Below are positions 9,355 through 17,195 of a stretch of 64,000 bases of DNA, piece by piece; the stretch's first letter is position 1, and each line of letters opens with the position of its first letter. The notes under the pieces were generated by a model. The model was not told the origin of the DNA. It did not search any database and saw only the letters and a list, made by a program, of their open reading frames with translations. The DNA is from CAWJFJ01 sp963800065 (GTDB lineage Bacteria > Actinomycetota > Acidimicrobiia > Acidimicrobiales > UBA8190), in NCBI GenBank assembly GCA_963800065.1, contig CAWCZO010000001.1, forward strand, positions 1-64,000, in the 5' to 3' direction. A program made the translations under genes and the position numbers.

Positions 9355-9360
9355 TAGCGT
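9355..9360 (+). promoter_or_regulatory. Probable -10 element of purN, leaderless
   Basis: TAGCGT ends 7 nt before GTG 9368. The spacing matches the other leaderless starts here and argues for GTG 9368 rather than GTG 9359, which lies inside the hexamer. Confidence 0.5.
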
Positions 9361-9367
9361 GACCCGC

Positions 9368-9955
9368 GTGCGCCTGGGAGTGCTCGTGTCGGGTACAGGG
9401 ACCATCCTCGAGGCGCTTCTCGACGACGGCCTGCCCGTCGTCGTCGTCGTGGCCGACCGGCCCTGCCGGGGTCTGGCCATCGCCGCCGAGCGCGGCGTGG
9501 CCGGGGAGCTCGTCGACCGTCAGGCCTTCGGTGGCTTCGGGGACGACTTCCGGCGCGACGCTTTCACCCGTGGGGTGGTGGAGGTCCTCGACCACCACGA
9601 CGTCGACCTGGTGGTCATGGCCGGGTTCGGGACCGTCCTCACGCAACCGGCCCATGACGCCTACGGGGGCAGGATCCTGAACACCCACCCCGCCCTCCTG
9701 CCCGCCTTCCCGGGCTGGCACGCCGTCGAGGACGCCCTGGCCGCCGGGGCCACCGTCACGGGGTGCACGGTCCATCTGGCCACCGTGGACATGGACGCCG
9801 GCCCCATCCTGGCCCAGCAGGAGGTGGCCGTCCGGCCCGACGACACCGCCGCCACCCTCCACGAGCGGATAAAAGAGGTGGAGAGGCGCCTTTACCCGGC
9901 GGCGATCCGGAAGGTGATGGCCGCCGGTGTCGGCTCCGAGGGGCGGCCGCGGTGA
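9368..9955 (+). CDS. purN: Phosphoribosylglycinamide formyltransferase
   Basis: Transfers a formyl group from 10-formyl-tetrahydrofolate to GAR in purine synthesis. RLGVLVSGTGTILEALL forms the phosphate-binding start. The catalytic Asn/His are in NTHPALLPAF, and the catalytic Asp is in the following VDMDAGPILAQ stretch. The product is 195 aa from GTG 9368; GTG 9359 is in frame but overlaps a -10-like hexamer. Its stop overlaps the purH start (GTGA), so steps 3, 9 and 10 of purine synthesis are joined here. Confidence 0.95.
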   Translation: MRLGVLVSGTGTILEALLDDGLPVVVVVADRPCRGLAIAAERGVAGELVDRQAFGGFGDDFRRDAFTRGVVEVLDHHDVDLVVMAGFGTVLTQPAHDAYGGRILNTHPALLPAFPGWHAVEDALAAGATVTGCTVHLATVDMDAGPILAQQEVAVRPDDTAATLHERIKEVERRLYPAAIRKVMAAGVGSEGRPR

Positions 9956-11472
9956 GGGCCCTCCTCTCGGTGTACGACAAGACGGGCCTGGAGTCGTTCG
10001 CCACCGGGCTCGTCGACCTGGGCTGGGACCTGGTGGCCAGCGGGAACACGGCCCGGGTCCTGTCGGCCGCCGGGATCGCCCACGTCGAGGTGGCGGCGCT
10101 CACCGGTGCCCCCGAGATGCTCGGTGGTCGGGTGAAGACCCTTCACCCCAAGATCCACGGCGGCATCCTGGCCGACCGGTCCCAGCCGCAGCACGTGAGC
10201 GAGCTGGCCGCCGAAGGGATCGGGACCATCGACCTGGTGGTTTGCAACCTCTACCCGTTCAGCTCCGATCCCTCCATCGAGCTGATCGACGTGGGGGGAC
10301 CCACCATGGTCCGCGCCGCGGCCAAGAACCACGCCCACGTGGGCGTGGTGGTGGACCCGGCCGAGTACCCGGCCGTGCTCGGAGAGCTGCAGGAGCACGG
10401 CACCTTGTCGGCCGGGACCCGCCGCCGGCTGGCGCGCGCCGCCTTCGCCCACACGGCGGCCTACGACGCCGCCATCGTCGGGTGGTTCGACGCCGGCGGG
10501 GCCGGGGGCGACGCCGAGCTGCTTCCCCCCACCCTCCACCTGGCCCTCGAACGCGCCGTCGAGCTCCGCTACGGCGAGAACCCCCACCAGCGCGGTGCCC
10601 GCTACCGGGCCACGGGGGACCCGACGTGGTGGGACGGGGTGGTCCAGCGAGGCGGGACGGCGCTGTCCTATCTCAATCTGTTCGACGCCGACGCCGCCTG
10701 GCGGCTCGTCCACGAGCTGCTCTCCCCCGGCGCCGCCGCCGTGGCCATCATCAAGCACGCCAACCCCTGCGGGGCGGCGGTGACCGGGGACCTGGCCACC
10801 GCCTACGCCATGGCCCTGGAGTGTGATCCGGTGTCGGCCTTCGGTGGCGTGGTGGCGCTGGGCGGGCCCTGCACGGAAGCGGTGGCCCGGGTGGTGGCCG
10901 ACGGGCCCCAGGCCGACGTGATCGTGGCCCCCGGCTTCGAGCCGGCCGCCGTCGAGATCCTGGTGGCCCGGCGCAAGGCGACGCGACTGCTCGAGGCCCC
11001 GCCGTACGCCGGGGCGGCGCTCGAGATACGGAGCCTGGGCGGGGGCTATCTGGTGCAGGACGCCGACCGTTTCGAGACGGCCCGGTCGGAGTGGCAGGTG
11101 GCCACCAAGGCCGTCCCCACCGCCGAGCAGTGGCGCGACGTCGAGATGGCGTGGCGGGTGTGCGCCCGGACGTCCTCCAACGCCATCGTCATCGTCAACG
11201 CCGGCCAGGCCGTGGGGATCGGGGCCGGGCAGCAGAGCCGGGTGGAGGCGGCCGAGATCGCCGTGCGCAAGGCGGGGGGCCGGGTGGCGGGGGCGGCGGC
11301 GGCCAGCGACGCCTTCTTCCCCTTCCGCGACGGGCTCGACGTTCTCGCCTCGGCCGGGGTGGCGGTGGTGGTCCAGCCGGGCGGGTCGGTGCGCGACCCC
11401 GAGGTGATCGCCGCCGCCGACGAGCAGGGGACGGCCGTCGTGCTCACCTCCGAGCGGCACTTCCGGCACTGA
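9952..11472 (+). CDS. purH: Bifunctional AICAR formyltransferase / IMP cyclohydrolase
   Basis: Carries out the last two steps of IMP synthesis. The N-terminal cyclohydrolase domain (about 1-190) starts RALLSVYDKTGLE and holds GRVKTLHPKIHGGIL. The C-terminal formyltransferase domain has the catalytic KHANPCG (268-274) and ends SERHFRH as is typical. The product is 506 aa, slightly shorter than the E. coli enzyme but complete. It starts at GTG 9952, overlapping the purN stop. folD, which supplies the formyl-folate pool, follows 11 nt later, giving a purN-purH-folD folate/purine operon. Confidence 0.97.
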   Translation: MRALLSVYDKTGLESFATGLVDLGWDLVASGNTARVLSAAGIAHVEVAALTGAPEMLGGRVKTLHPKIHGGILADRSQPQHVSELAAEGIGTIDLVVCNLYPFSSDPSIELIDVGGPTMVRAAAKNHAHVGVVVDPAEYPAVLGELQEHGTLSAGTRRRLARAAFAHTAAYDAAIVGWFDAGGAGGDAELLPPTLHLALERAVELRYGENPHQRGARYRATGDPTWWDGVVQRGGTALSYLNLFDADAAWRLVHELLSPGAAAVAIIKHANPCGAAVTGDLATAYAMALECDPVSAFGGVVALGGPCTEAVARVVADGPQADVIVAPGFEPAAVEILVARRKATRLLEAPPYAGAALEIRSLGGGYLVQDADRFETARSEWQVATKAVPTAEQWRDVEMAWRVCARTSSNAIVIVNAGQAVGIGAGQQSRVEAAEIAVRKAGGRVAGAAAASDAFFPFRDGLDVLASAGVAVVVQPGGSVRDPEVIAAADEQGTAVVLTSERHFRH

Positions 11473-11483
11473 GAGGGCAGGCG

Positions 11484-12350
11484 ATGACCGCCCAGATCCT
11501 GAACGGCGAGGCCGTGGCCGCCCGCATCCGGGCCGAGGTGGCCGACGCCGTGGCCGAGCTGGCCCACGCCGGGATCCACCCCGGTCTCGGGACCATCCTG
11601 GTGGGCGACGACCCGGCCAGCGCCCGCTACGTGGCCATGAAGCACGAGGACTGCGCCGAGGTCGGGATCGTCTCGGTGCACGAGCACCTCCCCGCCGGCG
11701 TCGGACAGGACGAGCTCGAAGCGGTCATCGCCCGCTTCAACGCCGATCCCAAGGTCCATGCCTACCTGGTCCAGATCCCCCTGCCCGCCGGGCTCGACGA
11801 GGAGGCGGCCCTCCTCGCCGTCGACCCGGCCAAGGATGTCGACGGTCTGCACCCGCAGAATCTGGGGCGCCTCGTCATGGGCACGCCCGGTCCCCTGCCG
11901 TGCACGCCGGCCGGCATCGTCGAGCTCCTGGCCGCCTACGACGTCCCCGTCGAGGGTCGCCACGTGGTGGTGATCGGGCGGGGACTGACCATCGGCCGTC
12001 CCCTGGCCCTCCTGCTGGCGCTCAAACGGCCGCACTGCAACGCGGCGGTCACCGTCGTCCACACCGCCGTGGCCGACCTGGCCGGCCTGGTGCGGACGGG
12101 GGACGTTGTGGTGGCGGCGGCCGGGTCGGCGGGGCTGGTGACCCCCGAGATGGTGAAGCCCGGGGCCGCCGTGGTCGGCGCGGGGACGTCGTGGCGGGGT
12201 CGGACGCTTCTGTCCGACGTGGACGAGGCCGTGGCCGAGGTGGCGGGCTGGATCACCCCCCGGATCGGTGGGGTGGGGCCCATGACCAGGGCCATGCTGC
12301 TGCGCAACACCGTGCGGGCGGCCTCGCGCCGAGGGGTGCCCGGGGCGTAG
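11484..12350 (+). CDS. folD: Methylenetetrahydrofolate dehydrogenase/cyclohydrolase (first copy)
   Basis: Bifunctional enzyme interconverting 5,10-methylene- and 10-formyl-tetrahydrofolate. The active-site pair is Tyr49-x3-Lys53 in YVAMK. QIPLPAGLDE and PAKDVDGLHPQNLGRL are folate-site blocks, VVIGRGLTIGRPLALLL is the NADP loop, and PRIGGVGPMTRAMLL is the C-terminal block. Complete at 288 aa, starting at ATG 11484 just after purH. A second, divergent folD lies at 43776-44666. This copy is the likely housekeeping one because it sits between purH and metF. Confidence 0.95.
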   Translation: MTAQILNGEAVAARIRAEVADAVAELAHAGIHPGLGTILVGDDPASARYVAMKHEDCAEVGIVSVHEHLPAGVGQDELEAVIARFNADPKVHAYLVQIPLPAGLDEEAALLAVDPAKDVDGLHPQNLGRLVMGTPGPLPCTPAGIVELLAAYDVPVEGRHVVVIGRGLTIGRPLALLLALKRPHCNAAVTVVHTAVADLAGLVRTGDVVVAAAGSAGLVTPEMVKPGAAVVGAGTSWRGRTLLSDVDEAVAEVAGWITPRIGGVGPMTRAMLLRNTVRAASRRGVPGA

Positions 12351-12365
12351 GGGCCGACCCGCCGG

Positions 12366-12371
12366 TAGGCT
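12366..12371 (+). promoter_or_regulatory. Probable -10 element of metF, leaderless
   Basis: TAGGCT ends 9 nt before ATG 12381, and no ribosome binding site separates them. This suggests metF has its own promoter despite lying behind folD. Confidence 0.55.
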
Positions 12372-12380
12372 GGTGGGCCC

Positions 12381-13256
12381 ATGGCGTGGATCTCGGACAT
12401 GCTGGCCAGGGGCCGGACCTACTCCTTCGAATTCTTCCCGCCCAAGAACGACACCGAGCAGGCCACGTTGGTACGGACCCTGCGGGAGCTCGAGCCACTC
12501 CAGCCCTCGTTCGTGTCGGTGACCTACCGCGGCGGGCGCCAGTCGCGCCAACGGACCCACGACCTGGTGGCGGGGATGCTGAGGACGACGTCGCTCACCC
12601 CCATGGCCCACCTCATCTGTGTCGAGCATTCCCGTCTCGAGCTGGCCGAGGTCCTGGTGGCCTTCCGGCGGGCGGGGGTGGAGAACCTCCTGGCCCTCGG
12701 CGGCGATCCTCCGACCGACACCGACGCCGTCGGGGGCGAGCTCCTCCACGCCGACGAGCTGGTCGAGCTGGCCCGGGCCATCGGCGGCTTCTCGGTGGGG
12801 GTGGCCGCCCACCCGGCCGGACACCCCTCCTCGCCGGACATGGAGACCGACCGGGACATGCTGGCGGCCAAGCTCCGCCGGGCCGACTTCGCCATCACCC
12901 AGTTCTTCTTCGAGGTCGACGAGTACCTCCGCCTGGTCGACGATCTGGCCCAGAGGGGGGTGACGAAGCCGGTCCTCCCCGGGATCATGCCGGTGACCTC
13001 CCTCTCGTCGGTGCCACGGATGGCCCAGATGGGTGCGGCCGTTCCCCCGTGGGCCGTCGAGCGGCTGGAAGCGGCGGCCGTCCTGGGCGGCGACGACGCC
13101 GTCCGCCGGGCCGGCATCGAACTGGCCACCGAGCTGTGCGCCACGCTGCTGGCCGAGGGGGCACCGGGGCTGCACTTCTACACCCTCAACCGATCCAGCG
13201 CGACCCGCGAGATCCACGCCGCGCTCGGACTGACGGGGATGGTGGGCACGGGGTAG
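12381..13256 (+). CDS. metF: 5,10-Methylenetetrahydrofolate reductase
   Basis: FAD enzyme making 5-methyl-tetrahydrofolate for methionine synthesis. YSFEFFPPKND holds the conserved catalytic glutamate. SVTYRGGRQSRQRTHDLV, ALGGDPPTD, AAHPAGHP and FAITQFFFEVDEYLRLVDD are the family blocks in order, and the C-terminus LHFYTLNRS is typical. The product is 291 aa, close to the E. coli length. Sits downstream of folD, completing a one-carbon cluster. Confidence 0.95.
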   Translation: MAWISDMLARGRTYSFEFFPPKNDTEQATLVRTLRELEPLQPSFVSVTYRGGRQSRQRTHDLVAGMLRTTSLTPMAHLICVEHSRLELAEVLVAFRRAGVENLLALGGDPPTDTDAVGGELLHADELVELARAIGGFSVGVAAHPAGHPSSPDMETDRDMLAAKLRRADFAITQFFFEVDEYLRLVDDLAQRGVTKPVLPGIMPVTSLSSVPRMAQMGAAVPPWAVERLEAAAVLGGDDAVRRAGIELATELCATLLAEGAPGLHFYTLNRSSATREIHAALGLTGMVGTG

Positions 13257-13298
13257 CGGGAGGCGCCACCGGTGTGGTGGGTCGCCGGTCTTTGCCCT

Positions 13299-13304
13299 TA
13301 GGCT
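13299..13304 (+). promoter_or_regulatory. Probable -10 element of icd, leaderless
   Basis: TAGGCT ends 7 nt before ATG 13312 with no Shine-Dalgarno between. Confidence 0.55.
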
Positions 13305-13311
13305 CGCCGTC

Positions 13312-14507
13312 ATGGCAGAACGCATCACCTTGGGCGACGACGGGGTCCTCGTCGTCCCCGACGAACCGATCATCCCCTTCATCGAGGGAGACGGCACCGG
13401 GATCGACATCTGGCCGGCGTCGCGTCTCGTCTTCGACGCCGCCGCCGCCAGGCACGGGCGATCCATCGCCTGGAAGGAAGTGCTGGCCGGGGGGAAGGCC
13501 TTCAAGGAGACCGGCGAGTGGCTGCCGGAGGCGACCGTGACCGCCTTCCGGGACCATCTCATCGGGATCAAGGGACCACTGACCACGCCCATCGGCGGGG
13601 GGATCCGTTCCCTCAACGTGGCCCTGCGCCAGATCCTCGACCTCTACGTCTGCCTCCGTCCGGTCCGGTGGTTCACCGGGGTCCCCTCTCCGGTGCTCCA
13701 TCCCGAGAAGGTGGACATGGTCATCTTCCGGGAGAACACCGAGGATGTCTACGCCGGCCTGGAGGTGGAGGCCGGGTCCCCCGAGGCGGGGCGCCTGGCC
13801 TCGTTCCTGCGCGACGAGATGGGGTGGGAGATCCGTCCCGATTCGGGCATCGGGATCAAGCCCATGTCGGAGTCGGGGTGCAAGCGCCTGGTGCGCGCCG
13901 CTCTGGTCTACGCGCTCAAGCACGGACGCCGCAGCGTCACCCTCGTCCACAAGGGGAACATCCAGAAATTCACCGAGGGGGCCTTCCGCAATTGGGGCTA
14001 CGAGCTGGTGCGGGAGGAGTTCTCCGATCGGGCCGTGGGCTGGGACGACTGCGACGGGAAGCCGGGCGACAAGCTTCTGGTGAAGGACACCATCGCCGAC
14101 ATAACCCTCCAGCAGGTCCTGACCCGACCCGACGAGTTCGATGTCATCGCCACCACCAACCTGAACGGCGACTACCTGTCGGACGCCCTGGCCGCCCAGG
14201 TCGGCGGGATCGGGATCGCCCCGGGGGGAACATCAACTACGTCACCGGCCACGGTGTCTTCGAGGCGACGCACGGGACGGCCCCCAAGTACGCCGGGCTC
14301 GACAAGGTCAACCCCGGGAGCGTCATCCTCTCGGGGACGATGATGTTCGAACACCTGGGGTGGACCGACGTGGCCACCGACATCGTCCGGGCCCTCGAGG
14401 CCACCATCGCCGACAAGATCGTGACCTACGACTTCGCCCGGCTGATGGACGGTGCCCACGAGGTGAAGACCTCGGAGTTCGCCGCCGCCATCGTCGAGCG
14501 CCTCTAG
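13312..14507 (+). CDS. icd: NADP-type isocitrate dehydrogenase, frameshifted
   Basis: TCA-cycle enzyme oxidising isocitrate to 2-oxoglutarate. The first frame carries IPFIEGDGTGIDIWPASR, KGPLTTPIGGGIRSLNVALRQ (substrate serine and arginines), VIFRENTEDVYAGLE, LVHKGNIQKFTEGAF and the metal-binding DVIATTNLNGDYLSD. At the G-run 14223-14228 (six G, seven expected) the frame shifts. The rest (NYVTGHGVFEATHGTAPKYA onward to FAAAIVERL) continues in another frame. Restoring one G gives an intact protein of 398 aa. Because the gene is central and otherwise undamaged, a consensus error is more likely than a true mutation. Confidence 0.9.
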
Positions 14508-14546
14508 CGCCCGCGGACGGTCTGGCCCGCCGTCGGGGGGCGACGG

Positions 14547-14552
14547 TAGCCT
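14547..14552 (+). promoter_or_regulatory. Probable -10 element of mdh, leaderless
   Basis: TAGCCT ends 7 nt before ATG 14560, the same spacing as at icd. Confidence 0.5.
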
Positions 14553-14559
14553 CGGCCCC

Positions 14560-15558
14560 ATGGCCCAGGCGAAGACCCCCGTCCACGTCACCGTCACCGG
14601 CGCCGCCGGTCAGATCGGTTACTCCCTGCTCTTCCGGATCGCCTCGGGCCAGCTCCTCGGGCCCGACCAACCGGTCGTCCTCCGGCTTCTCGAGATCGAG
14701 CCCGCCATGGGATCGCTGCACGGCGTGGTGATGGAGTTGGACGACTGCGCCTTCCCCCTGTTGGTCGGGATCGAGCCCACCTCCGATCTGAAGACGGCCT
14801 TCGACGGCACCTCGTGGGCCCTCCTCGTCGGTTCGATCCCCCGGAAGGCGGGGATGGAGCGCAACGACCTCCTCACCGTCAACGGGGGGATCTTCGGACC
14901 GCAGGGCGAGGCCATCGGGGCCCACGCCTCGTCCGACATCCGGGTGCTGGTGGTGGGGAACCCCTGCAACACCAACTGCCTGATCGCCCGGGCCCACGCG
15001 CCGGACGTCCCCGACGAGCGCTGGTTCGCCATGACGCGGCTCGATCAGAACCGGGCCGTCAGCCAGCTGGCCCACAAGGCGGGGGTTCCGGTGTCGTCGG
15101 TCACCAATGTGGCCATCTGGGGGAACCATTCGTCGACGCAGTTCCCCGACTTCGAGAACGCCCGGATCGACGGTCGGGCCGTCCCCGAGGTGATCGACCA
15201 AGGGTGGCTCCGGGGAGACTTCATCACCACCGTCCAACAGCGCGGCGCCCGGATCATCGAGGCCCGCGGCGCTTCCTCGGCGGCGTCGGCCGCCAATGCC
15301 GTGGTCGATTCGGTGCGGAGCATCGTGACACCGACGGCCGACGGTGACTGCGTCTCCCTGGCCGTCGTCTCGCACGGCCAGTACGGCACGCCCGAGGGTC
15401 TCGTCTTCGGTTTCCCCGTCCGCAGCGACGGTGCCGGCTGGCAGGTCGTGGCCGGGCTCGACCACAGCGCCTTCGCCGACGAGCGGATCCGGTTGACCAC
15501 CGAGGAGCTCGAGTCCGAGCGCGCCGCCGTCTCCGATCTGCTCCTCGGACCGGTCTGA
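14560..15558 (+). CDS. mdh: Malate dehydrogenase
   Basis: NAD-dependent oxidation of malate to oxaloacetate in the TCA cycle. The 332-residue product is of the type-2, cytosolic-like group. TGAAGQIGYSLLFRIASG is the dinucleotide loop. VGSIPRKAGMERNDLL and MTRLDQNRA carry the substrate arginines, and the catalytic His190 is in IWGNHSSTQ. Lies directly after icd, giving two consecutive TCA dehydrogenases; each appears to have its own promoter. Convergent with the small gene that follows. Confidence 0.97.
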   Translation: MAQAKTPVHVTVTGAAGQIGYSLLFRIASGQLLGPDQPVVLRLLEIEPAMGSLHGVVMELDDCAFPLLVGIEPTSDLKTAFDGTSWALLVGSIPRKAGMERNDLLTVNGGIFGPQGEAIGAHASSDIRVLVVGNPCNTNCLIARAHAPDVPDERWFAMTRLDQNRAVSQLAHKAGVPVSSVTNVAIWGNHSSTQFPDFENARIDGRAVPEVIDQGWLRGDFITTVQQRGARIIEARGASSAASAANAVVDSVRSIVTPTADGDCVSLAVVSHGQYGTPEGLVFGFPVRSDGAGWQVVAGLDHSAFADERIRLTTEELESERAAVSDLLLGPV

Positions 15559-15580
15559 GGCGACTGGGGGAGATCGTCAG

Positions 15581-15597
15581 GGCCGCCTGCGGCGGCC
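15581..15597. terminator. Hairpin between convergent genes
   Basis: GGCCGCC-TGC-GGCGGCC is a perfect 7-bp stem with a 3-nt loop between the mdh stop and the convergent small gene. It has no T-tract, so it may be a bidirectional stop or only a GC-rich hairpin. Confidence 0.5.
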
Positions 15598-15605
15598 GTG
15601 CCCGC

Positions 15606-15824
15606 TCAGACGACGGCGGGTTCGGGGATGTCGATACCCCGGCGTTGGAGGAAAGCCAGCTTCCGTGACAGGGCGCTGCGCCAGGCGGCGAGGTCCGCTT
15701 CGAAGTGGACGCGGTCGCCCTCTTCGTACGCGTGCTCCAATTCGTCGAAGGCGGCGTCCTCGGCATCGAGAAGCTCGCGGTATCGACGAAGGGCCTGATC
15801 GTCGAGCACACCGGGCACGGTCAT
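15606..15824 (-). CDS. Small hypothetical protein
   Basis: 72-residue acidic, helix-rich protein with no family I recognise. The middle (RYRELLDAEDAAFDELEHAYEEGDRVHFEADLAAW) is heptad-like and would form a short coiled coil. Start ATG 15824 has a strong ribosome site (GAGGGAGG). A plausible -10 TAAACT lies about 50 nt upstream, so expression looks real. It reads towards mdh. Confidence 0.65.
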   Translation of the reverse strand: MTVPGVLDDQALRRYRELLDAEDAAFDELEHAYEEGDRVHFEADLAAWRSALSRKLAFLQRRGIDIPEPAVV

Positions 15825-15873
15825 GGGACCTCCCTCTTCCGGCGTCCCGCGTCGGACGCCTCCTCGTCCGCTC

Positions 15874-15879
15874 AGTTTA
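15874..15879 (-). promoter_or_regulatory. Probable -10 element of the small hypothetical gene
   Basis: TAAACT on the minus strand, with a leader of about 45 nt before ATG 15824. An inverted repeat GCGTCC/GGACGC (15842-15859) lies within that leader. Confidence 0.4.
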
Positions 15880-15899
15880 CTCCCGCCCCCTCGGACGTG

Positions 15900-16319
15900 T
15901 CAGGGGCCGGCTGGGGCGTCGGTCTCGGCCCACAGGCCGGCCAGATGGGGCTGGAGTGTCTCCAGAGACTCCCCGGTGGCCCGCAACACCGGGAGATCGC
16001 CGCGGATCTGGGCCCGGCCCGCCGCCAGGGCCGCCGCCGGTGCCCAGGCGCCGGTCATGAAGGCAGCGGCCTCCTCCCGGCCCACGCGCACCGTGACGGC
16101 GGCGTCGGGGGTGGCGCCGGCGGTCATCACCATGCGCCCCTGGCGGACGCCCAGTGTCACCGACACGGTGTCACCTGTTTCGTCCACGACGACGAGAGAG
16201 GTGGCGAACTCGCCGTCGCGGACCGAGAGGGCGGCGCCGTCCGGCGGCACCGGCAGGTCGACGAGGGCGGCGGCCTCGTCGAAGGCGGCGATCCATCCGG
16301 GGCCGAGGAGGCGGAGCAC
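15900..16319 (-). CDS. SCP2-like sterol/lipid-binding domain protein
   Basis: 139-residue single-domain protein resembling the SCP2 fold. The pattern VSVTLGVRQGRMVMTAGATPDAAVTVRVGREEAAAFMTG and the following acidic/alanine helices match SCP2-type hydrophobic-ligand carriers. It begins at GTG 16319, 21 bp after the sdhB stop in the same frame, so it belongs to the sdh transcript. A link to lipid handling near the membrane dehydrogenase is inference. Moderate confidence in the fold, none in a ligand. Confidence 0.65.
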   Translation of the reverse strand: MLRLLGPGWIAAFDEAAALVDLPVPPDGAALSVRDGEFATSLVVVDETGDTVSVTLGVRQGRMVMTAGATPDAAVTVRVGREEAAAFMTGAWAPAAALAAGRAQIRGDLPVLRATGESLETLQPHLAGLWAETDAPAGP

Positions 16320-16340
16320 GTCGAACGACGGCCCCGCCGC

Positions 16341-17195
16341 TCAGGAGGAGGCGGTGACGCCGGGCGTGGCGGTGGCGCTGGGCCCGTCGGCCGACGTGGG
16401 GGCCGCCACCGCCGGGGCATCGGCAGCGGCGGCGGCGGCGGAGCGCTTCGTCCGCCGCAGGATCTTCCGGCCCAGCCAGGCCACCGGGTCGTAGGAGGCG
16501 TCGACCACGCGCTCCTTCAACGGGATGATGGCGTTGTCGGTGATCCTGATGTGTTCGGGGCAGACCTCCGTGCAGCACTTGGTGATGTTGCACATGCCCA
16601 GTCCCATCCGTTGGCGGAGCAGCTCGCGCCGGTCGTTGATGTCCAGCGGATGGGATTCGAGCTCCATGTAGCGGATGAACATCCGGGGGCCGGCGAAGTG
16701 CTCCTTGTTCTCTTCGTGGTCCCGGATCACGTGGCAGACGTCCTGACACATGAAGCATTCGATGCACTTGCGGAATTCCTGACCCCGGGTCACGTCCACC
16801 TGCATCATGCGGAACGTCCCGTCGGGTGCGTCGGGGGCCCGGGGGGCCAGGGGCGGGACCTGGCGGGCCATCGTGTAGTTGAACGAGACGTCGGTGACCA
16901 GATCCCTGATGATGGGGAAGGTCCGCATGGGGGCCACCACGATCGGTTCGCCCTCGGGGAGCTCGTCCACCCGGGTCATGCACATCAGGTGGGGCCGACC
17001 GTTGATCTCGGCCGAGCACGAGCCGCACTTGCCCGCCTTGCAATTCCAACGGCAGGCCAGGTCGGGGGCGGGTCCGGCCTGGATCCGGTGGAGGACGTCG
17101 AGGACGACCTCCCCTTCGACCGACGGCATGACGTAGTCGGTGAAGGCGCCACCACTGCGGTCGCCCCGCCACACCGTCATCGTCAGGTCGGCCAT
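16341..17195 (-). CDS. sdhB: Succinate dehydrogenase iron-sulfur subunit
   Basis: Electron-transfer subunit of complex II. The 2Fe-2S ligands are in NCKAGKCGSC (Cys52, 57, 60) plus Cys72. The 4Fe-4S/3Fe-4S ligands are in KCIECFMCQDVC and CNITKCCTEVCP. The 284 aa length includes an extra alanine/proline-rich tail of about 40 residues after ILRRTKRS, beyond the typical end. The start overlaps the sdhA stop (TGATG), so translation is coupled. Confidence 0.95.
   Translation of the reverse strand: MADLTMTVWRGDRSGGAFTDYVMPSVEGEVVLDVLHRIQAGPAPDLACRWNCKAGKCGSCSAEINGRPHLMCMTRVDELPEGEPIVVAPMRTFPIIRDLVTDVSFNYTMARQVPPLAPRAPDAPDGTFRMMQVDVTRGQEFRKCIECFMCQDVCHVIRDHEENKEHFAGPRMFIRYMELESHPLDINDRRELLRQRMGLGMCNITKCCTEVCPEHIRITDNAIIPLKERVVDASYDPVAWLGRKILRRTKRSAAAAAADAPAVAAPTSADGPSATATPGVTASS

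Noticed and set aside
11046..13616. 856-codon antisense frame across purH, folD and metF
   Set aside because: Shadow of three well-supported genes on the other strand.
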